This document shows, one piece after another, positions 48,585-57,430 of a stretch of 64,000 nucleotides of DNA (positions are counted from its first letter, which is position 1; every line of letters begins with the position of its first letter). A program made the translations under genes and the position numbers. Below the pieces are notes generated by a model, which searched no databases, was not told the DNA's origin, and was given only the letters and a program-made list of their open reading frames with translations. Source of the DNA: Marinobacter changyiensis. Lineage in GTDB: Bacteria > Pseudomonadota > Gammaproteobacteria > Pseudomonadales > Oleiphilaceae. The DNA lies in the NCBI RefSeq assembly GCF_009193265.1, contig NZ_VZZZ01000001.1:434001-498000 (forward strand), written 5' to 3'.

Positions 48585-48656
48585 TCAGCGGTTGGCGAAG
48601 TACATGGTGACTTCGAAGCCGATCCGCAGGTCTTCATAGGCAGGTTTGGTCCACAT
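48585..48656 (-). CDS. pqqA: PQQ precursor peptide PqqA
   Basis: PqqA is the 23-residue ribosomal precursor from which PQQ is cut. The minus strand encodes [20 protein letters not shown] followed by ANR and TGA. The Glu and Tyr in EVTMY are the residues fused into PQQ. AGAGG lies about 9 nt upstream of the ATG. The gene is too short for routine ORF calling and is first in the pqqABCDE-pqqH run. Confidence 0.97.
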   Translation of the reverse strand: MWTKPAYEDLRIGFEVTMYFANR

Positions 48657-48747
48657 AAGCTGTTCCTCTTGTTGTTTGGATCATTCGTTACCTGAACTCT
48701 CACGATAACGTTCTTTCATACTAGAGCTAGTTCAACTCCCGCTACAT

Positions 48748-48760
48748 GGTACTTTGGAAC
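48748..48760 (-). promoter_or_regulatory. Candidate shared operator upstream of pqqA (site 1)
   Basis: The plus-strand sequence GGTACTTTGGAAC lies 92 nt upstream of the pqqA ATG. It resembles the AGTNCYTTGGTNS element found at five other sites in this cluster. It is the weakest match, with A for the final T. Confidence 0.35.
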
Positions 48761-48841
48761 GAGATTACAACTTACCAGAGGCCGGGAGCTCTCTATAGCT
48801 TAGCCTAGTATTGGATATCCCGGCCGACCAGAAAGTTCCTC

Positions 48842-48870
48842 AAAAAAAACGGCCCTGGGAAGGGCCGAAA
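48842..48870 (-). terminator. Rho-independent terminator downstream of exaC
   Basis: CGGCCCT-GGGA-AGGGCCG is flanked by eight A on the left and AAAAA on the right. On the minus strand the stem ends in a long U run. Further stems in the same gap (CCCGCC/GGCGGG near 48921-48936 and GCTGGCC/GGCCAGC at 48961-48978) precede it. The whole 48657-49028 interval otherwise holds only the pqqA promoter region and no gene. Confidence 0.8.
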
Positions 48871-49028
48871 AATAGCAGGAAGACCCAGGATCTCCGAAAC
48901 GATGCAGTACGGAAACCACCCCGCCACATGGCGGGTTAAACAGGACACCTCCCTGTGTCAGCTGGCCTCACGGCCAGCGTTGGCACAACAACTCTCAACC
49001 GTTTTTAACAACTCTCACCAGGTCCGAC

Positions 49029-50549
49029 TCAGAAAAAGCCCAGCGGATTCGTGTCGTAGCTGACCAGCAGGTTTTTGGTCTGCTGGTAATGATCGAGCGC
49101 CATCTTATGGTTCTCGCGACCCACACCGGACTTCTTGTAACCACCGAACGCCGCATGAGCAGGGTACTGGTGGTAGCAATTGGTCCAGACCCGACCGGCC
49201 TGAATAGCGCGGCCCATGCGATAGGCCCGGTTGATGTCGCGAGTCCACAGACCGGCGCCCAGTCCGAACTCGGTATCGTTGGCAATTGCCAGTGCTTCTT
49301 CCTCGTCCTTGAAGGTCGTGACACCCACGACTGGCCCGAAGATTTCCTCCTGGAAGGTACGCATGTCGTTCCTGCCCTTCAGCAGGGTCGGCTGAATATA
49401 GAAGCCGTTGGCGTATTCACCTGACATCTCCTGGCGGCCACCGCCGGTCAGCACTTCTGCGCCTTCCTGCTTGCCGATCTCGAGATAGGACATGATCTTG
49501 TCAAACTGCTCTTTGCTCGCCTGTGCACCTACCTGAACGTCGGTATCCAGCGGATTGCCGCGCTTGATGCTCTTGGTGCGGTCGATAACCATGGCCATGA
49601 ATTCGTCGTACATGTCTTCCTGTACCAGGGCACGGGACGGACAGGTGCAGACTTCACCCTGGTTGAAGAACGCCAGCACCAGACCTTCCACACACTTGCT
49701 GATGAACTCGGGCTCGGCTTTCATGACGTCAGAGAAGTAGATGTTAGGGGACTTGCCTCCCAACTCCACGGTCGACGGAATGATGTTCTCGGCCGCACAC
49801 TTCATGATGTATGAGCCCACCGGGGTAGAGCCGGTAAACGCAATCTTGGCGATACGCTTGTTGGTGGCCAGAGCCTGACCGGCTTCAACACCGTAGCCGT
49901 TGACGATGTTCACCACGCCCGGGGGCAGCAGATCACCGATCAATTCCATCAGCACCAGGATGCTGGCAGGAGTCTGCTCAGCTGGCTTCATGACCGTGCA
50001 GTTACCGGCAGCGAGACAGGGCGCCAGTTTCCAGACCGCCATCAGGATTGGGAAGTTCCAGGGAATAATCTGACCTACAACGCCCAGCGGCTCGTGGTAG
50101 TGATAAGCCACGGTGTTGTTGTCAATAGCGCTGGAAGTGTCTTCCTGGGCCCGGATACAGCCGGCGAAATAGCGGAAATGGTCAACCGCCAGAGGAATGT
50201 CAGCGTTGATGGTCTCGCGAACGGCCTTGCCGTTATCCCAGGTTTCCGCCACTGACAGCATTTCGATGTTCTGCTCAATGCGGTCAGCGATTTTCAGCAG
50301 GATATTTGAGCGTTCGGTCGTTGAGGTCTTACCCCAGGCTGGAGCAGCTTTGTGGGCGGCGTCCAGCGCCAACTCGACATCTTCAGCGCTGGAGCGAGGA
50401 ATCTTGCAGAACACGTCGCCGGTAATCGGCGTAACATTATCAAAGTATTGACCCTTCACCGGTGCGACCCATTCGCCACCGATGTAGTTTTCATATTTGG
50501 GCTTGAAGGAGACGACTGAGCCTTCCGTACCTGGATTTGCGTAGATCAT
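49029..50549 (-). CDS. exaC: NAD-dependent aldehyde dehydrogenase, ExaC-like
   Basis: It oxidises the aldehyde (for example acetaldehyde) produced by the periplasmic alcohol dehydrogenase. Visible: substrate/NAD motifs [32 protein letters not shown], catalytic Glu in [12 protein letters not shown] and catalytic Cys in [14 protein letters not shown]. Length is 506 aa. It sits between pqqA and the PQQ dehydrogenase, as exaC does in P. aeruginosa. It has its own upstream region with a candidate operator. Confidence 0.94.
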   Translation of the reverse strand: MIYANPGTEGSVVSFKPKYENYIGGEWVAPVKGQYFDNVTPITGDVFCKIPRSSAEDVELALDAAHKAAPAWGKTSTTERSNILLKIADRIEQNIEMLSVAETWDNGKAVRETINADIPLAVDHFRYFAGCIRAQEDTSSAIDNNTVAYHYHEPLGVVGQIIPWNFPILMAVWKLAPCLAAGNCTVMKPAEQTPASILVLMELIGDLLPPGVVNIVNGYGVEAGQALATNKRIAKIAFTGSTPVGSYIMKCAAENIIPSTVELGGKSPNIYFSDVMKAEPEFISKCVEGLVLAFFNQGEVCTCPSRALVQEDMYDEFMAMVIDRTKSIKRGNPLDTDVQVGAQASKEQFDKIMSYLEIGKQEGAEVLTGGGRQEMSGEYANGFYIQPTLLKGRNDMRTFQEEIFGPVVGVTTFKDEEEALAIANDTEFGLGAGLWTRDINRAYRMGRAIQAGRVWTNCYHQYPAHAAFGGYKKSGVGRENHKMALDHYQQTKNLLVSYDTNPLGFF

Positions 50550-50637
50550 GATGGTTTCCTCTTATTCTGATTAATGCTGTTCGATGCGATGTGCGCATTT
50601 ACCCAATTACTGTAGACCTGACACCCTCACCCTTAAA

Positions 50638-50652
50638 CAGTTCCTTCGGTGC
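50638..50652 (-). promoter_or_regulatory. Candidate shared operator upstream of exaC (site 2)
   Basis: The plus-strand CAGTTCCTTCGGTGC lies 89 nt upstream of the exaC ATG. It matches the cluster element AGTNCYTTGGTNS with one extra base (TTCGGT). Its distance from the start codon is nearly the same as for site 1 at pqqA. Confidence 0.4.
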
Positions 50653-50758
50653 GTAAAACACCTCATTTAGTATTAGATGCCAATGCCGGGCTTTTCTATA
50701 CGGGAGTCCTGATGCCGGACCACCAGTACCGAACTATCCATGTAGTGCTTTCAATGCA

Positions 50759-50783
50759 GTGAGGGCCGCGGTGCGGCCCTCAC
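50759..50783 (-). terminator. Hairpin downstream of the PQQ alcohol dehydrogenase
   Basis: GTGAGGGCCGC-GGT-GCGGCCCTCAC is an 11-bp perfect stem 17 nt after the stop codon. There is no strong U run, so termination efficiency is uncertain. It may instead protect the mRNA end. Confidence 0.6.
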
Positions 50784-50799
50784 TTATCTCTGCTTTGGC

Positions 50800-52575
50800 T
50801 TAACGACTTGCTACCCGGTCTTTCGGCAGTTTGAACGTCCAGACCATGCCACCCTGGTTGAAGTCCTTGACCACTTTGGCCACTTCTCCACCCCACAGCG
50901 GTACCGCGCCACCCCAGCCGGAGGCAACAGACACATACTGTTCGCCGTCCATCATCCAGGTAACCGGCGTGCCCACAACGCCTGAGCCGGTATTGAACTT
51001 GTAGAGCTCTTCGCCGGTTTTGGCATCAAAGGCTTTCAAGTAGCCTTCAGGAGTTCCGGTAAAAACCAGATTGCCAGCGGTGGTCATTACCCCACCCCAC
51101 AATGGAGCCGGATTCTCATAGCGCCAGACTTCCTCGCCGGTTTTGGGGTCCATGGCCCGCAGTACTCCGATGTACTTGTCATTGGTCGGCTTGATGGTGA
51201 AGCCCGCGCCCAGATAGGCAGCACCTTTTTTGTAGGAGACCGGCTCGTTCCAGATATCCATGGACCACTCGTTGGAGGGCACGTAAAACAGGCCGGTGTC
51301 CTGACTGTAAGCCATTGGTTGCCAGTTCTTGCCACCGAGGAACGACGGCTGCGCCAGCACGGTTTCGCCCTTTTCACCCTGGGTGTCTGCAGGATTGCCC
51401 GGGCGACCATCCTCGGTGTTATAGATTGGTCGGCCGTCTTTATCCAGCCCTTCCGCCCAGGTAATCTTGTCGACAAACGGAAATCCACGAATGAAGTCTC
51501 CGTTGGTCCGATCCAGGACATAGAAGAAACCGTTCCGGTCCGCCGTCGCGGCGGCCTGGATGGTTTTGCCACCGTCCTCGTAATCAAATGAGATCAGTTC
51601 GTTGACGCCATCATAGTCCCAGCCATCGTTAGGAGTGGTCTGGAAATGCCACTTGATTTTGCCGGTATCAGGATCAATTGCCAGGCGTGAGGAGGAGAAC
51701 AGGTTGTCACCCGGACGCAAGTGCGAATTCCAGGGCGCCGGGTTACCGGTACCAAAAAACAACGAATTGGTACTGGCGTCATAGGTGCCGCCAAGCCATG
51801 GGGCCGCACCACCACTTTTCCACAGGTCGCCCGGCCAGGTTTTTCCGGCTTCACCCCCGGTAATACCGTTTTCAACTTGCTCGCCATCCTTGTAGGTGTA
51901 GCCCATATGACCTTCTACGGTCGGACGGGTCCAGACCAGATCACCCGTCTCGGCGTCATAGGCTTCGACTTTGCCAACGATACCGAACTCACCTCCGGAT
52001 ACCCCGGTGATGATTTTACCGTCCACCACGGTAGGTGCCGCCGTAATCGCATAGCCGGCCTGATAATCCGCTACCGTCTTGATCCAGACGGGCTTGCCGG
52101 TGTCCTTGTTCAGGGCAACCAGCTTGGCATCCAGTGTACCGAAATAAACCTTGTCGCCGTACAAGGCAACACCCCGGTTAACCACGTCGCAGCAGGGCAT
52201 GATGCCGTCTGGCAAACGTGCATCGTATTGCCAAATTTCTTCCCCGGTCTTAGCGTCGATGGCGTAAACCCGTGAGTAGGACGCCGTCACATACATGACG
52301 CCGTCTTTGATCATCGGCTGGGATTCCTGGCCACGCATTTTCTCGCTACCAAACGAAAAAGCCCATGCCGGCTGCAGGAACTGGATGTTATCGGCATTCA
52401 GGTCCTTGATGGGGCTGAAGCGCTGGCCCTGTTGGCCCATGCCGTAGCTGACAATATCTTCAGGGCTGGCCTGATCGTTCAGGATATCTTCGTCGGTGAC
52501 CGCCTGGGCCCCCATCGAAATCGCCAGCGCAAGGGCGCTGGCGGCAAACTGCTTTCCGATCGTATGCGATCTCAT
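50800..52575 (-). CDS. PQQ-dependent alcohol dehydrogenase with lanthanide-type active site
   Basis: A periplasmic quinoprotein (591 aa) that oxidises alcohols and passes electrons to a c-type cytochrome. It has a signal peptide (residues 1-25, AISMGAQA), [15 protein letters not shown] propeller repeats, the vicinal disulfide Cys128-Cys129 ([10 protein letters not shown]), and metal ligands Glu196 (GGEFGIVG) and Asn278 (GTGNPAPWN). The catalytic Asp320 is followed by a second Asp at 322 ([10 protein letters not shown]). ExaA and PedE have DFSG there; XoxF, ExaF and PedH, which use lanthanides, have the extra Asp. Overall similarity is to the ExaA/Ped branch. The ATG at 52575 follows GGAGA; upstream frame to 52689 is not used. 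Confidence 0.93.
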   Translation of the reverse strand: MRSHTIGKQFAASALALAISMGAQAVTDEDILNDQASPEDIVSYGMGQQGQRFSPIKDLNADNIQFLQPAWAFSFGSEKMRGQESQPMIKDGVMYVTASYSRVYAIDAKTGEEIWQYDARLPDGIMPCCDVVNRGVALYGDKVYFGTLDAKLVALNKDTGKPVWIKTVADYQAGYAITAAPTVVDGKIITGVSGGEFGIVGKVEAYDAETGDLVWTRPTVEGHMGYTYKDGEQVENGITGGEAGKTWPGDLWKSGGAAPWLGGTYDASTNSLFFGTGNPAPWNSHLRPGDNLFSSSRLAIDPDTGKIKWHFQTTPNDGWDYDGVNELISFDYEDGGKTIQAAATADRNGFFYVLDRTNGDFIRGFPFVDKITWAEGLDKDGRPIYNTEDGRPGNPADTQGEKGETVLAQPSFLGGKNWQPMAYSQDTGLFYVPSNEWSMDIWNEPVSYKKGAAYLGAGFTIKPTNDKYIGVLRAMDPKTGEEVWRYENPAPLWGGVMTTAGNLVFTGTPEGYLKAFDAKTGEELYKFNTGSGVVGTPVTWMMDGEQYVSVASGWGGAVPLWGGEVAKVVKDFNQGGMVWTFKLPKDRVASR

Positions 52576-52697
52576 TATGGTGCTCTCCAAGTCTCTTGTT
52601 TTCAGTTTCAGCGGAGAACCGGGAACTTTCCCGCTTCTTTTACCATTCTTGGCCGGGCTGCCGACCACAACAATTACCCCCCCGACCAACTTCTCTC

Positions 52698-52713
52698 ATT
52701 ACTTGGTCGTACG
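52698..52713 (-). promoter_or_regulatory. Candidate shared operator upstream of the PQQ dehydrogenase (site 3)
   Basis: The plus-strand ATTACTTGGTCGTACG matches site 4 (AGTTCCTTGGTCGTAGG) at 13 of 17 aligned positions. It begins 123 nt upstream of the dehydrogenase ATG; site 4 begins 124 nt upstream of the cytochrome ATG. Confidence 0.45.
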
Positions 52714-52754
52714 ACCCTGTAACGCAGACCCCGCGGATCCGGCGCCTTGCCTGC

Positions 52755-53681
52755 CTACTCCGCGCTCACACCGAGAATTTCATCGTAGAAGGCGGGCATG
52801 GAATAACGCAGCCCGTGGCGGGCAAAAATTGCCTCGATCTCGCCGTCGCGAACCATGCCGTCGACGATAGCTTCGATCGCATAACCGAGCTGGCGGTGGG
52901 TATGTTTCACCGCCATACCGACATCCCAAACCTGCTTGCCGATCGCAGGAAACCCGTTGGTCGCCGCCACGAAACCGCTGTCCGGACGTTTGTGGAGTTC
53001 CAGGTCGACTTCGGCCCGCATGCCCATGACCGCACTGACCTCACCGGCGTCCATGGCGTCAAAGGCGGCCCGGATGTTGGTGTAATGTTTAACATTGTTC
53101 CGGAGCCGTCCCTGAAAGGTGGAGCTCAGGTAAAAATCCGGCAGGGTGTCGATCTCCACACCGATCGGATGGTATTGAAACAGTGCGATGGTGGTTACTT
53201 CCTGGATCTTGTCCGGGTTGTAGGCGATCTGCCATTGTTCCTGATGATACGGCCCGAACAAAACCACCTGCTCGTTCATGTATTCGCCGGTGGAGTCCTG
53301 CATGTAGGCGTACTTCTTATCGTAGGGCACCCGCATCATGATGTCGGCAATACGCCGTTTGGCCAGGTAATGACCTTTCCAGACGTTGTTGCGCAAATCG
53401 TCAGAGAGGTTTTCATCCGGCACGATCCAGTGCGCCCGGAACTCCACCCCCAGCTCTTCGGCGATCCGGTGGCCAATATCGATATCCACCCCGGTGGGCT
53501 TGCCATCCTTCAGATAGGAATAGGGCGGGAAGTTTTCATAAGTACCAACCTTGAGAAAACCGGACTCTATGACAATGTCATAAGGCCGCTCCGGGGGGCG
53601 GTCCAACAAACTCTCCGCCTGTGCCGGAAAAGCAAAGAGCAACGCCAGTAATATGCCTGTCAGGCAACGAGTCGCTAGCAC
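52755..53681 (-). CDS. Periplasmic solute-binding-like protein of PQQ-ADH system (MxaJ/XoxJ-like)
   Basis: A 308-aa exported protein with the type II (SBP_bac_3) binding fold: signal peptide to PAQA, then FLKVGTYENFPPYSYLKDGK, PTGVDIDIGHRIAEELGVEF and FDAMDAGEVSAVMG. Proteins of this kind encoded beside PQQ dehydrogenases (MxaJ, XoxJ) are thought to help assemble or activate the dehydrogenase rather than to feed an ABC transporter. It starts at GTG 53681 behind a strong AGGAGG. It lies between the cytochrome and the dehydrogenase, co-oriented with both. Confidence 0.85.
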   Translation of the reverse strand: MLATRCLTGILLALLFAFPAQAESLLDRPPERPYDIVIESGFLKVGTYENFPPYSYLKDGKPTGVDIDIGHRIAEELGVEFRAHWIVPDENLSDDLRNNVWKGHYLAKRRIADIMMRVPYDKKYAYMQDSTGEYMNEQVVLFGPYHQEQWQIAYNPDKIQEVTTIALFQYHPIGVEIDTLPDFYLSSTFQGRLRNNVKHYTNIRAAFDAMDAGEVSAVMGMRAEVDLELHKRPDSGFVAATNGFPAIGKQVWDVGMAVKHTHRQLGYAIEAIVDGMVRDGEIEAIFARHGLRYSMPAFYDEILGVSAE

Positions 53682-53748
53682 TTGGCCTCCTTTTATTGCT
53701 TCGTCAGTGCCCTTGATGAATCCACCGAATCAGCAGAAAACCCGCCAC

Positions 53749-54174
53749 TTATTGCGGCTTTGCCAGCGATTCGACGTAGGTCTTTATCGCCCACATTGCG
53801 TTCTGATCAAGGGTGCCACTGAACGATGGCATGTTGCCATACCCTTTCATGACACGGCCGATAAAGTACTCGTCATCCCACTCCGTCAGCTCTCTCAGAT
53901 CCGGCGTCATACCCCCGGACATCGCCTGAATGCCGTGACAGGCCGCACAGTTACCAGCATAACCGCTCTCACCAACAGCAATGGCCTGAGCGTTCATGTC
54001 GCCGTGTTTGCCGCCCTCACGGAATGGGTTTTCAGCCAGCGGTTCGGATCCGAGATCCGGCAAGGTACCGGTGTCCGCCCCTTGCGGCGTGACATTACCG
54101 TGGCCGATCGCAACCGTGGCGCTGCCCAGAACTGCCGCTGCAACAATTAACTTTAATGAAAAATGCACTGACAT
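53749..54174 (-). CDS. Cytochrome c, electron acceptor of the PQQ dehydrogenase (ExaB/PedF-like)
   Basis: A small periplasmic monoheme cytochrome with signal peptide (KLIVAAAVLGSATVAIG), heme motif CAACH in SGYAGNCAACHGIQAMSGG, and distal Met probably in YGNMPSFSG. It is the first gene of the cytochrome-MxaJ-like-dehydrogenase run. It would accept electrons from the dehydrogenase and pass them to a terminal oxidase. The start at 54174 has AGGT at 6 nt; the ATG at 54180 is an alternative. Confidence 0.9.
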   Translation of the reverse strand: MSVHFSLKLIVAAAVLGSATVAIGHGNVTPQGADTGTLPDLGSEPLAENPFREGGKHGDMNAQAIAVGESGYAGNCAACHGIQAMSGGMTPDLRELTEWDDEYFIGRVMKGYGNMPSFSGTLDQNAMWAIKTYVESLAKPQ

Positions 54175-54297
54175 ACACATACCTCGATAGAGTTCTCACA
54201 CATTTCCGCAGATTGCTTCTGCGAAACGAATAAACGGATGCCACAAGTTTAGGAACCTGACAGCAGGTTCCGAATGCCACTTTCGGGTCTTCGTGCT

Positions 54298-54314
54298 AGT
54301 TCCTTGGTCGTAGG
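54298..54314 (-). promoter_or_regulatory. Candidate shared operator, cytochrome c side (site 4)
   Basis: AGTTCCTTGGTCGTAGG (plus strand) lies in the divergent region between the cytochrome and the pedA1-like gene, 124 nt upstream of the cytochrome ATG. Confidence 0.5.
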
Positions 54315-54352
54315 CTTTGCGTCTCTCACCGCCCGGATTGCCCGGACAATTA

Positions 54353-54369
54353 GTCCTTTGGTACTGCCA
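54353..54369 (+). promoter_or_regulatory. Candidate shared operator, pedA1 side (site 5)
   Basis: AGTCCTTTGGTACTGCC (plus strand) is the second copy in the same divergent region, offset 55 nt from site 4 (five helical turns) and about 110 nt upstream of the pedA1-like ATG. Confidence 0.5.
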
Positions 54370-54463
54370 AACTTCTACTTTCTGAATATTTCAGTGCGGT
54401 GGGTGCTTCTCTAAACTATTAATTACTTGCGACTCAATGATTTTTGCGCCACCGGAGCGACAC

Positions 54464-55645
54464 ATGTTGCGACTGCCTTACATCTCCCACGCTGTGTGCA
54501 TGCTTGCGCTCACTCTGGTGGCATTGGCTGCGGCCCCCGCGGCAGCTGTCGACATCCGCATGGGCTACATTCAATGGGTGCCCGATCGGGGGCCGGTGCT
54601 GTCAAACATCATTCCGGAACCCGAGGATGGTGGACTCCGGGGTGCGGAGCTGGCGGTGCAGGACAACAATTCGACGGGGCGATTCCTGCAGCAGAGTTAC
54701 AGCCTGAAAACGGTCATGGCGGATTCGGCCGAGCAGGCCGTACAGACTCTGTCTACGATGATGGACCAGGGTATCGAGCTATTTGTCCTCAATGTTCCGG
54801 CAACTACCCTGCGCACCATGGCCGCGACCGCAGGGGACAAGGTGTTGTTGTTCAACGCAGGCGCCAAGGATGATGCCCTGCGCATCAGCGAGTGTTCCCC
54901 CAATACCCTGCACACCATTGCCAGTTACAGTATGCTCACCGATGCCCTCGCCCAGTGGCTGAACAGTCGACGCTGGAACGATATTTTCCTGATCACCGGC
55001 CCCACCGACCAGGACATCCAGTGGGCCGAGGGTTTTCGCCGGGCCAGCAAGCGCTTCAACCTGGATATCGTGACCGAAAAGCCCTGGACCTTCGACGGCG
55101 ACTTGCGCCGTACCGCCTCCAAAGAGCTGCCTCTCTTTACCCAGGGGGCGGACTACGATGCCGTAGTGGTCGCCGACGTGCGTGGTGATTTTGGTGAGTA
55201 CGTGCCCTACAACACCTGGCTGCCGCGCCCGGTCATCGGCACCCAGGGCTTGACCCCTGTTACCTGGCACCGGGTGGTGGAGGCCTGGGGCGCCGCTCAG
55301 CTTCAGAGCCGGTTCCGGGATCTGGCAGACCGCGGCATGAACGACCTGGACTACGCTGGCTGGATTGCCGTCAGATCGATCGGGGAGGCTGTGACCCGGG
55401 CCGGATCGCCAGCCTCCGGAGATGTCCGTGCCTACGTTCTTTCCGACCAGTTCCAGCTTGACGGGTTCAAGGGCCGTAAACTGAGTTATCGCTCCTGGAA
55501 TGGCCAGTTGCGGCAGCCCATTCCGCTGGTACACCCACGCGCCCTGGTCGCCCAAACGCCTATTGAGGGTTTCCTGCATCCCAAGACCGATCTCGATACG
55601 CTCGGATACGATGCGCCCGAGAGCACCTGCAGGATCAGCCGATGA
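54464..55645 (+). CDS. ABC transporter substrate-binding protein of PQQ-ADH system, PedA1-like
   Basis: An exported (signal peptide to PAAAV), ~393-aa type I periplasmic binding protein: VDIRMGYIQWVPDRGPVLSN, GGLRGAELAVQDNNSTG, IELFVLNVPATTLRTMA, NDIFLITGPTDQDIQWAEGF. It belongs to the group found only with PQQ alcohol dehydrogenase clusters. The P. putida counterpart, PedA1, is part of PedA1A2BC, implicated in lanthanide uptake. The ATG at 54464 has GGAG upstream. It is the first of four co-directional genes. Confidence 0.85.
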   Translation: MLRLPYISHAVCMLALTLVALAAAPAAAVDIRMGYIQWVPDRGPVLSNIIPEPEDGGLRGAELAVQDNNSTGRFLQQSYSLKTVMADSAEQAVQTLSTMMDQGIELFVLNVPATTLRTMAATAGDKVLLFNAGAKDDALRISECSPNTLHTIASYSMLTDALAQWLNSRRWNDIFLITGPTDQDIQWAEGFRRASKRFNLDIVTEKPWTFDGDLRRTASKELPLFTQGADYDAVVVADVRGDFGEYVPYNTWLPRPVIGTQGLTPVTWHRVVEAWGAAQLQSRFRDLADRGMNDLDYAGWIAVRSIGEAVTRAGSPASGDVRAYVLSDQFQLDGFKGRKLSYRSWNGQLRQPIPLVHPRALVAQTPIEGFLHPKTDLDTLGYDAPESTCRISR

Positions 55646-55703
55646 TAAATGCTGCAATGCGGTCAGAACGCCCGCATTCCAATAAAAGAACAGGGAAAAC
55701 TCC

Positions 55704-56681
55704 ATGAACAAAAAAAAAATCAAAACCCTTACTCTCACTGCCCTGGTCAGCATAGCGTCACCGCTTTGGGCCGAGATGGCCTATGTTTCCAACGAAAAGG
55801 ACAACACAATCTCGGTGATCGATCTGGACGCCATGGAAGTCGTGGACACCATCGATGTCGGTCAACGACCCCGTGGCATTCTGCTCTCCAAGGACAAGAG
55901 CACGCTGTATATCTGCGCCAGCGATGACGACACGGTTCAGGTGATGGATCTGGCCACCCGCAAGATTGTCGACTCCCTTCCCTCCGGCGAAGACCCGGAA
56001 CAGTTTGCCCTCCACCCAAACGATCGCCACCTCTATATCGCCAACGAGGATGACGACATCACCACCGTGGTGGACGTAAAGACCAAAGAGGTGCTGGCCC
56101 AGATTCCGGTCGGGGTCGAGCCGGAGGGCATGGCCGTCAGTCCCGACGGGCGCTGGGCAGTCAACACCAGTGAAACCACCAGCATGCTGCACTGGATCAA
56201 CACCGAGACGTTCGAAATCGAGAAGAACATTGTGATTGGCCAGCGCCCCCGCCATGTCGAATTCAGCCATGACAGCAAATTCGCCTGGGCATCCGCCGAG
56301 ATCGGCGGCACTGTGCACATCATTGATGTGGACAAACTGGAAGCGGTAAAAGTCCTCGATTTCAAAATACGGGGGGTGAACCAGGACAAGGTGCAACCGG
56401 TTGGCATTGAACTGACTTCTGACGGCCGTTACGCCTTTGTCGCACTGGGTCCCTCAAACCACGTTGCGGTGGTTGACGCACAAACCTATGAAGTCCTGGA
56501 TTATCTGCTGGTAGGCAGCCGGGTATGGCAGCTTGACCTCAACGCTGACCAGTCTATGCTCTTGACCACCAACGGCGTGAGCGGTGATATTTCAGTCATT
56601 GATGTAGAGGATATGAAAGTGATCAAATCCATCAAGGTGGGCCGCTACCCCTGGGGTGTGGTGATCGCACCGTCGTCCTGA
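55704..56681 (+). CDS. YVTN beta-propeller protein of PQQ-ADH system, PedA2-like
   Basis: A 325-aa exported seven-bladed propeller with repeated units of the type AYVSNEKDNTISVIDLDAME, LYIANEDDDITTVVDVKTKE and AFVALGPSNHVAVVDAQTYE. The N-terminal signal ends near PLWA. Acidic loops (ASDDDTVQ, NEDDDIT) could bind metal ions, but this is inference. It is the usual partner of the preceding binding protein and following ABC genes. Confidence 0.87.
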   Translation: MNKKKIKTLTLTALVSIASPLWAEMAYVSNEKDNTISVIDLDAMEVVDTIDVGQRPRGILLSKDKSTLYICASDDDTVQVMDLATRKIVDSLPSGEDPEQFALHPNDRHLYIANEDDDITTVVDVKTKEVLAQIPVGVEPEGMAVSPDGRWAVNTSETTSMLHWINTETFEIEKNIVIGQRPRHVEFSHDSKFAWASAEIGGTVHIIDVDKLEAVKVLDFKIRGVNQDKVQPVGIELTSDGRYAFVALGPSNHVAVVDAQTYEVLDYLLVGSRVWQLDLNADQSMLLTTNGVSGDISVIDVEDMKVIKSIKVGRYPWGVVIAPSS

Positions 56682-56701
56682 TACGGAATCAAAGCAAAGC
56701 C

Positions 56702-57430
56702 ATGACCATTGAAGCTCGTAACATCGGTTTCCGGTACGGCTCGAAACAGGTTCTTACGGAGGTCAGCTTTACGCTGGCCGCTGGCCGTTTTCATGCCCTG
56801 CTCGGCCCCAACGGCGCCGGTAAATCCACGTTGTTCGGGTTGATGACCCGCCTGCTGGCGCTGCAAACCGGTGACTTGTTCCTGGATGGTCAATCCCTGC
56901 GCAAACAGCCAGCGGATGCCATGAGGCACATCGGTGTGGTATTCCAGCAGAACGCCCTGGACCTGGACCTGACAGTACGCCAGAACCTGCTGTACCACGC
57001 CGCCTTGCACGGATTATCCCGCAAGGAAGCGCGCCTGCGCAGTGACCGGGAACTGGAGCGGTTCGCCCTCGCCGAGCGCGCCAATGACCCGGTACGGCTG
57101 CTGAACGGCGGCCACCGGCGCCGGGTAGAAATTGCCCGCGCCCTGCTGCATCACCCAACCTTGCTGTTGCTGGATGAACCGACCGTCGGCCTCGATGTGG
57201 CCAGCCGCGCCGCGCTGAACAGTCACGTCCGTAAGCTCTGTGCCGAGGATGGCCTGACGGTGCTCTGGGCCACGCATTTGATTGAGGAGGTACAACCGGA
57301 AGACCGGGTGCTGATCCTGCACGAGGGCGTGTTGCTGGCCAACGGCGAAGGTCAGGCGCTGTGCGACCACGAAGGTCAGCCGGACCTTGCCACCACCTTT
57401 CACGCCCTCACCGGAGCCGGATCTTCATGA
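56702..57430 (+). CDS. pedB: ABC transporter ATP-binding protein, PedB-like
   Basis: A 242-aa ABC ATPase. Walker A LLGPNGAGKSTLFGL, Q-loop VFQQNALD, a signature region LNGGHRRRVEIARAL (LNGGH in place of the usual LSGGQ), Walker B LLLLDEPTVGLD and switch His in LWATHLIEE. It is the PQQ-dehydrogenase-linked subfamily. It overlaps the permease by 4 nt (ATGA). The LNGGH signature is unusual but conservative. Confidence 0.88.
   Translation: MTIEARNIGFRYGSKQVLTEVSFTLAAGRFHALLGPNGAGKSTLFGLMTRLLALQTGDLFLDGQSLRKQPADAMRHIGVVFQQNALDLDLTVRQNLLYHAALHGLSRKEARLRSDRELERFALAERANDPVRLLNGGHRRRVEIARALLHHPTLLLLDEPTVGLDVASRAALNSHVRKLCAEDGLTVLWATHLIEEVQPEDRVLILHEGVLLANGEGQALCDHEGQPDLATTFHALTGAGSS

Noticed and set aside
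48806..48816. TAGTATTGGAT upstream of pqqA and TAGTATTAGAT (50668) upstream of exaC as a second shared motif
   Set aside because: Only two copies, AT-rich and short, at different distances from the start codons; chance is a fair explanation.
54779..55753. 324-codon minus-strand frame opposite the PedA1-like gene
   Set aside because: The plus-strand protein has a signal peptide and binding-protein motifs. The minus product begins with a hydrophobic stretch by chance and has no family pattern.
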